Shown here piece after piece: positions 59,672 to 64,000 of a stretch of 64,000 nt of DNA (the first letter of the stretch is position 1; every line of letters begins with the position of its first letter). The notes below the pieces were generated by a model, which saw only the letters and a program-made list of their open reading frames with translations, was not told the DNA's origin and ran no database searches. The DNA is from SM23-28-2 sp964512285 (GTDB taxonomy: Bacteria > Chloroflexota > Dehalococcoidia > SM23-28-2). A program made the translations under genes and the position numbers. Where the stretch lies: contig CAZEJO010000006.1 in NCBI GenBank assembly GCA_964512285.1, positions 1 to 64,000 on the forward strand, read 5' to 3'.

Positions 59672-59809
59672 CTAGACAGTGAGACGCGAACGCCCCCTGA
59701 GCCGTCGGCGTTCGATTACGTGACGACCGCCGCGGGTACTCATGCGAGCACGGAATCCGTGCTTCCGCTTGCGAGGGATTCGTTTCGGCTGGTAGGTTCG
59801 CTTGGGCAC
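59672..59809 (-). CDS. rpmH: ribosomal protein bL34
   Basis: This is a 45-residue, very basic protein read on the minus strand between rnpA and the transglycosylase gene. It matches L34 from start to end: PKRTYQPKRIPRKRKHGF, then RARMSTRGGRHVIERRR and RGRSRLTV. The start is a GTG at 59809 with GGAG about 6 bases upstream. Its short length makes it easy to miss. It begins the rpmH-rnpA-yidD block with its own strong promoter. Confidence 0.95.
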   Translation of the reverse strand: MPKRTYQPKRIPRKRKHGFRARMSTRGGRHVIERRRLRGRSRLTV

Positions 59810-59838
59810 AACCCTCTCCACTACTTCAGGCTGCGCAC

Positions 59839-59868
59839 ATTATACTTTAGGGCTCGCGGCGGGGTCAA
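59839..59868 (-). promoter_or_regulatory. rpmH promoter
   Basis: On the minus strand TTGACC (59868-59863) is followed after 18 bases by a perfect TATAAT (59844-59839). The GTG of rpmH begins about 30 bases downstream. Confidence 0.75.
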
Positions 59869-59898
59869 TCGAGCCTGCCCGGCGGCAGGCGGGTTCCT

Positions 59899-62202
59899 CT
59901 ACGAACCTGGGCTGGCCAGGAGGGTGGGCTGGGCGACACCGCCATAGACAAAGCGGTACATGGCGTAGTTCTCCAGTACTACCTTCACATAGGTGCGGGT
60001 CTCGGTGATGTCCATGAGCTCGACGAACAGGTCCATGTCCGTGGTGGGAAGGCTTTCCCACCAGCGGCTGGCGTTGCCCGGGCCGCCGTTGTAGGCGGCC
60101 AGGGCAAGGAAGAGGTTGCCGTCGAAGAGATCGAGTTGGGCACCCAGGTAGTGGGCACCGAAGGGGATGCTCACCAGCGGCCGCAGCAGGTCTGAGGCGG
60201 AGAAGTCTTCGATGTTCAGTTTCTGGGCGATCTCTGAGCCGGTGAGGGGCATAACCTGGGTGAGACCGAGGGCACCGGCGGGCGATCCGGCTGTGGGGTC
60301 GAAGAAGCTCTCCTGGCGGATCATGGCCAGGAGGAGGAGAGGCGACAGGCCGTTCTCGGCGGCGGCGGCATCGATCAGCGGCGCGTAGTCCAGCGGGTAG
60401 GCCAGCTCCAGAAGGGCCCGCGGGGCCTGCCCCAGGGGGAAATCGGCGCTTTTCAGCAACTCGGTGGCGGCGCGGGCTGCCACGTGGGTGAGGCCGAGTT
60501 CGTGCAAGGCGCGCGCCAGATGGTAGAGGCCCCATGGCTGCGAAAGGCTCTGGTCGATAAGCCAGAGAAACTCGCTTGCCGCTTTCCGCGTCAGGCCTAG
60601 CCGGTGCAGCTCCTGTCCCCGCTGCCAGGCTGGCAGGGTGAGGGGCGACGGGTCGGTCGCCAGAGTCTCCGGCCCCCAGAGGGAGGCCAGCCATCTTTCG
60701 GCTGCATCCCAATCAGGAGCGGCCGTCGCCTCTATGGTCTCGTCGGGCCCGGCCGGGAGGGTGGCGGCGGCCTGGTCCGTAAGCCAGGCTTCGGCTCGCA
60801 GGGCATAGAAGCTGGTGGGGGCGGCTTCCAGCGCCTGCTGGAAGTGGGCGGATGCTCCCTCTCTGTCATCGAAGAACACCAGGTCTGTCTGTCCCAGCCA
60901 GAGATGGGCCTGAGCACGGCGCTCGGGGTCGGTGAAGGCGTCTAGCATCTCTTGCCAGGCGGTGCTGGCCGCCGTCGGATCGCCGGCCTGGTAGGGGAAC
61001 AGACCGCTGAGTAAGGCTGCCCTGGGCGCCCAGGGGGAGTCAGGGTAGGCCTGCCAGAACTCTCGGTGGGCTGCGGCGGCTTCAAGCGGCCTTGCCAGCT
61101 CCTCAAGAAGGAGGGCACGGGCCCAGGCCGCATCCTCAGCTACATCTCCGCCAGGGTCGGACTGGAGGGAGGCCTCGTAGTCGGCTAGGGCCTCTTCCGT
61201 CTCGTCCTGGCGCTCGCGTATGGCCCCTCGATAGTAGTGGGCTACCGCCGCTTGGGGCGCAGGCGCTTTGCCTGTCAGGAAGGAATCAAAGGCGGCCAGG
61301 GCTTCATCGTAGGCCCGCTGGTGGTAGTGGACGATTCCTTGAGTCAGAAGGTCCAGCGGCACTTCCGCCATCAGGAGCGAGTCAAGGGCGTTCGGCGCCT
61401 GGGGCGACTCAGGGTGCTGCTCTACGATGTCCAGCAGCGCTTGCTGCCAGCGCTCGCCGTCACCCAGGCGGCGGCTGAGGCTGGCGATATGAGACAGGGC
61501 CAGCGCCTTGTAGGTGGCGGAGGCGCTCTCTTGGAGGAGCCTGTCGTACCACTGGATGGCCTGTTCGTCGTCGCCCGTCTCTCGATAGATGTCGGCCAGC
61601 TTCAGAAAGAGGGTGGGCGCCAGCGAGGGCGGCACGTCGAGGGCCAGGGCCTTCTCCAACTCCTGGGCGGCCTTGTCGTAGCGGCCCTCCTGGACGAGAA
61701 GCTGGGCCAGCTCCTGGCGGGCGTAGACGGCCGCAGGCCTATCATCGTCGGCGTAGTCCTCTAGGGACTCGCGTGCCTTGTCCCCCTCGCCTAGGGTGGC
61801 GTAGGTCTGGCCCAGCAAGAAGCGGGCGCGCAGACTCTCTTCCTGCGAGGGTTTGGCGTCAATATAAGCCTCGAGTTCGGTGACGGCATCGGCGTATCGC
61901 TCGATGGTGATGTAGGTCAGGGCCAAATCGTAGTGGGCCTGCTGCTGGGCCTGGCCGTCGGATTGTTGGATCACTCGCTGATAAGCGGCCACGGCCTCCT
62001 CATACTCGCCGTTCCGCTCGTACTCGCGGGCTGCCGCCAGGGCGGGCGTCGTCTCGCTGAGTGCGGTAGTGGTGGCAGTGGCCTCCGGTGGGGGCGCGGT
62101 TTCGCCGCCGCAGGCCGCAAGCAGGGCCAGCCCCACTGTAGCCAGCACGGCTATCCCGGCTCTGAAGCGAGTCTTCGTGGTGTTCTGTAGCATGACGTTC
62201 AT
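59899..62202 (-). CDS. TPR-containing lytic murein transglycosylase lipoprotein
   Basis: This 767-residue protein has a signal peptide ending in a lipobox (ALLAAC), a Thr/Ala linker, about ten TPR-like helical repeats (about 50-560), and a C-terminal Slt domain (about 610-740). The Slt domain shows the catalytic Glu in AMIRQESFFDP, ALGLTQVMP, and AAYNGGPGNASRWW. It would cut peptidoglycan glycan strands outside the membrane. The layout matches soluble lytic transglycosylases with an enlarged TPR array. The start ATG at 62202 or 62193 cannot be separated. The family function is well known; the role of the repeats here is likely partner binding. Confidence 0.92.
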   Translation of the reverse strand: MNVMLQNTTKTRFRAGIAVLATVGLALLAACGGETAPPPEATATTTALSETTPALAAAREYERNGEYEEAVAAYQRVIQQSDGQAQQQAHYDLALTYITIERYADAVTELEAYIDAKPSQEESLRARFLLGQTYATLGEGDKARESLEDYADDDRPAAVYARQELAQLLVQEGRYDKAAQELEKALALDVPPSLAPTLFLKLADIYRETGDDEQAIQWYDRLLQESASATYKALALSHIASLSRRLGDGERWQQALLDIVEQHPESPQAPNALDSLLMAEVPLDLLTQGIVHYHQRAYDEALAAFDSFLTGKAPAPQAAVAHYYRGAIRERQDETEEALADYEASLQSDPGGDVAEDAAWARALLLEELARPLEAAAAHREFWQAYPDSPWAPRAALLSGLFPYQAGDPTAASTAWQEMLDAFTDPERRAQAHLWLGQTDLVFFDDREGASAHFQQALEAAPTSFYALRAEAWLTDQAAATLPAGPDETIEATAAPDWDAAERWLASLWGPETLATDPSPLTLPAWQRGQELHRLGLTRKAASEFLWLIDQSLSQPWGLYHLARALHELGLTHVAARAATELLKSADFPLGQAPRALLELAYPLDYAPLIDAAAAENGLSPLLLLAMIRQESFFDPTAGSPAGALGLTQVMPLTGSEIAQKLNIEDFSASDLLRPLVSIPFGAHYLGAQLDLFDGNLFLALAAYNGGPGNASRWWESLPTTDMDLFVELMDITETRTYVKVVLENYAMYRFVYGGVAQPTLLASPGS

Positions 62203-62222
62203 CTGCTGGCCCGTCTTCGTCG

Positions 62223-62252
62223 TTGACAGTGCTCGAAGCGAAATGTTACGCT
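62223..62252 (+). promoter_or_regulatory. putative promoter of the hypothetical-alr unit
   Basis: TTGACA (62223-62228) and TACGCT (62247-62252) are 18 bases apart. They lie 37 bases before the ATG at 62289, in the divergent gap from the transglycosylase. Confidence 0.4.
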
Positions 62253-62288
62253 ACCCCAGACTGCTCAGGCAAGGCGGCGGAGGCGGCC

Positions 62289-62771
62289 ATGAATGTGATT
62301 CGTTGTACGGTGGTGGATAGGCAGGGAGCCGTCAGCTTCATCGTCCAGGCTGATGCCCTATCGGCTCTGACTGCTGCCTGCTCGGCCAGCCCTTCTAGCC
62401 TGGAGGAACTGCTGGCGGGAGCGGAGTCTTACTATCATAACCTTAAAGAGCAGGTGCTCAACGGCCTGGCCATCTTTGAAGAACATAACGCCAAAGGCAA
62501 CTATCAGGTCATCCATCGCGCCCTGGATTTCTGTGCTCCCCATGAGCAGCCTGTGTTTCGAGTCGTCGACGAGTTCACCCGCGAAGCCAGCTTACGGCCC
62601 GTGAAGGCGGGCGCTGTCGTCTTCAACCTGCGGGCCAAACGCATCATCCAAATTGTTAACACTTATCAGGAGATACGGCGCACGGGCCACGCTCGCGTGT
62701 TCGATGGTAGTGGCCTCACCGATTCCGTCTACAGTTATCGCCTGCCGAAGGATTGGGCCCTGGTCCCCTGA
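62289..62771 (+). CDS. hypothetical protein
   Basis: This 160-residue soluble protein is of unknown family. It opens MNVIRCTVVDRQGAVSF, has a helical middle (LEELLAGAESYYHNLKEQV), then a stretch with an FTREASLRPVKAGAVVFNL motif and a C-terminal RLPKDW. I chose the ATG at 62289 because GGAGG lies 6 bases upstream; an in-frame TTG at 62223 is part of the promoter. It precedes alr by 58 bases and may be co-transcribed. No signal peptide or membrane segment is seen. Confidence 0.6.
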   Translation: MNVIRCTVVDRQGAVSFIVQADALSALTAACSASPSSLEELLAGAESYYHNLKEQVLNGLAIFEEHNAKGNYQVIHRALDFCAPHEQPVFRVVDEFTREASLRPVKAGAVVFNLRAKRIIQIVNTYQEIRRTGHARVFDGSGLTDSVYSYRLPKDWALVP

Positions 62772-62829
62772 GAGGCGCCGTCTGGCCTTATAGAAACCTT
62801 TTCTGCTTGGGCGCGTTTTAGATTAGCGA

Positions 62830-64000
62830 ATGGCTATGCAGCTCCAAAGTGCATCTTCAGACCCCTGGCAGGGGCGTCCGCTGTGGGCGGAGATCGACCT
62901 GGACGCTCTGGCTGATAACGTTCGCCTTCTCAAGAGTCAGGCCAACGGAGCTGCCCTTATGGCTGTGGTCAAGGCTAACGCCTACGGCCATGGTGCCGTG
63001 GCGGTGGCACGAGCAGCCTTGGCCGCCGGCGCCGATCGGCTGGGCGTCATCTGCGTCGACGAAGGGGAGCAGCTTCGCCGGGCTGGCATCACTGCGCCCA
63101 TCCTGGTGATGGGCCACGCACCGTTGGAGGAGGCCCAACGTCTGGTCGACCTTTCTCTCACCCCCTCGGTTGTCTCTGACCAGACAGCTCTCGCCCTTGC
63201 CCGCATGGCCAGCGAGCGGGGGATCGAGATGCCTGTCCACCTGAAGGTGGACACCGGCCTCAACCGCTACGGCCTTCCCCGCAGCGAGGCCGCTGACCTG
63301 GGCCGCTGGCTGCGCAACTTGGCGGGCATTCAGGTGGAGGGCCTGTTCACTCACTTCGCCTCGGCTGACGAGGGGGACAAGAGCTACACGATAGAGCAGT
63401 ACAGGCTCTTTCTATCGGTGGCCGAGCAACTGAACTGGGTGCCCATTCGTCACGTGTCCAACACGGCTACCCTTTTGGACATTCCCGATATGAGTTTGGA
63501 GATGGTGCGGCCGGGCCTGGGTATCTACGGCTGTTATCCCTCGACCCATGTGAAACGAAACCTACCCCTCAGGCCTGTGCTGTCCCTCAAGGGCCGCCTG
63601 GTTCGTGTGACCCCCATCGCGCCGGGTGAGTCTGTGGGCTACGGTCGTACGTGGAGGGCATCCCGTCCCAGCCTCATCGGTCTGGTGATGTGCGGCTATG
63701 CGGATGGCCTGCCCCGCGCCCTCTCCAATCGTGGTAGCGTGCTCGTCCGCGGGCGGCGGGCGCCGATCGTGGGGCGGGTCTGCATGGACATGTGCATGGT
63801 GGATGTCAGCGACATCCCCGATGTGGCCGTGGACGACGAAGTGGTGATCATCGGCCGCCAGGGGGAGCAGGAGATATCGGCTGACGAGTTGGCCGAGCTG
63901 TGCGACACTACTAGCTACGAGATACTGTGCGGCATCTCCGCCCGCGTGCCCCGCCTCTATCTGCGGCAGGGTCGCGTCGTTTCCAAGCAGACGTTGGTGA
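62830..64000 (+). CDS. alr: alanine racemase, truncated by window edge
   Basis: The visible 390 residues cover nearly the whole PLP enzyme that converts L- to D-alanine for peptidoglycan. The PLP Lys lies in VVKANAYGHG (about 46-55), the catalytic Tyr is in YGRTWRA (about 275), and VGRVCMDMCMVDVS near 315-328 lies by the dimer interface. The frame is still open at the right edge, so the last residues are missing. The ATG at 62830 has no clear Shine-Dalgarno sequence, although the next in-frame start is two codons away. Function in cell-wall synthesis is consistent with the lytic transglycosylase nearby. Confidence 0.93.
   Translation, partial: MAMQLQSASSDPWQGRPLWAEIDLDALADNVRLLKSQANGAALMAVVKANAYGHGAVAVARAALAAGADRLGVICVDEGEQLRRAGITAPILVMGHAPLEEAQRLVDLSLTPSVVSDQTALALARMASERGIEMPVHLKVDTGLNRYGLPRSEAADLGRWLRNLAGIQVEGLFTHFASADEGDKSYTIEQYRLFLSVAEQLNWVPIRHVSNTATLLDIPDMSLEMVRPGLGIYGCYPSTHVKRNLPLRPVLSLKGRLVRVTPIAPGESVGYGRTWRASRPSLIGLVMCGYADGLPRALSNRGSVLVRGRRAPIVGRVCMDMCMVDVSDIPDVAVDDEVVIIGRQGEQEISADELAELCDTTSYEILCGISARVPRLYLRQGRVVSKQTLV

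Overview
The window is about 64 kb of GC-rich, densely coding chromosomal DNA from a bacterium that is most likely an uncultured Chloroflexota of Dehalococcoidia type. This is inferred from several traits together: an F420-type luciferase-like oxidoreductase, fused-subunit 2-oxoacid:ferredoxin oxidoreductase, secreted proteins with repeated GWNL modules, acidic lipoproteins with LAVA-C lipoboxes, a VKOR/DsbA pair, and RpoC with a large coiled-coil insertion. No rRNA, CRISPR array or prophage was seen. One IS1595-type transposase is cut by the left edge. One 100-base run of Ns (41467-41566) lies inside the end of rpoC.

Layout, left to right. 1-6.4 kb: transposase, a two-gene 2-oxoacid:ferredoxin oxidoreductase (gamma-delta fusion plus alpha-beta fusion), then three related lipoproteins, two of which share nearly identical upstream and signal-peptide DNA. 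6.4-7.9 kb: a stand-alone DGQHR-domain protein and tRNA-Thr(CGU). 8-15 kb (minus strand): two short-chain dehydrogenases, an NAD(P)-binding epimerase-like protein, an F420-type oxidoreductase, a thiolase, and a fused HMG-CoA-synthase-fold/DUF35 protein that seems to lack the usual catalytic residues. This looks like an acyl-CoA or lipid side-chain catabolic cluster. 15-20 kb: lipA, a secreted metzincin-like protein, glnA, a candidate orphan small RNA and a NYN-domain protein. 20-28.4 kb: valS, then a complete branched-chain amino-acid-type ABC transporter (livG-livF-livH-livM-livK).

28.4-45 kb: prs-secA plus an unknown gene on the minus strand, divergent from rpoB-rpoC. A second candidate short RNA or attenuator lies between the two units. 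Then come a VKOR/DsbA oxidative-folding pair and a radical SAM protein. 45-54 kb (plus strand): a UspA protein, a cyclic-di-AMP (ydaO-type) riboswitch in front of a VTT/DedA membrane protein, the conserved order yacL-ispD-ispF-cysE-cysS, and a polyamine cluster (speD, a deoxyhypusine-synthase-like gene, speB). 54-64 kb: DinB-like protein, an unknown membrane protein, a PfkB kinase, and the rpmH-rnpA-yidD-(PQQ-propeller lipoprotein)-yidC-jag block on the minus strand. Upstream of rpmH, on the same strand, is a TPR lytic transglycosylase. An unknown gene and alr (cut by the right edge) follow.

Most of the window is housekeeping. The points most worth a second look are the riboswitch-VTT pairing, the orphan small-RNA candidate at 19.3 kb, the catalytically altered HMGCS-fold/DUF35 protein beside a thiolase, the polyamine cluster with a DHS-like enzyme, and the recently duplicated lipoprotein leader. 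I did not find a clearly new defence or mobile system. All promoter and RNA calls come from reading consensus sequences and pairing by eye.
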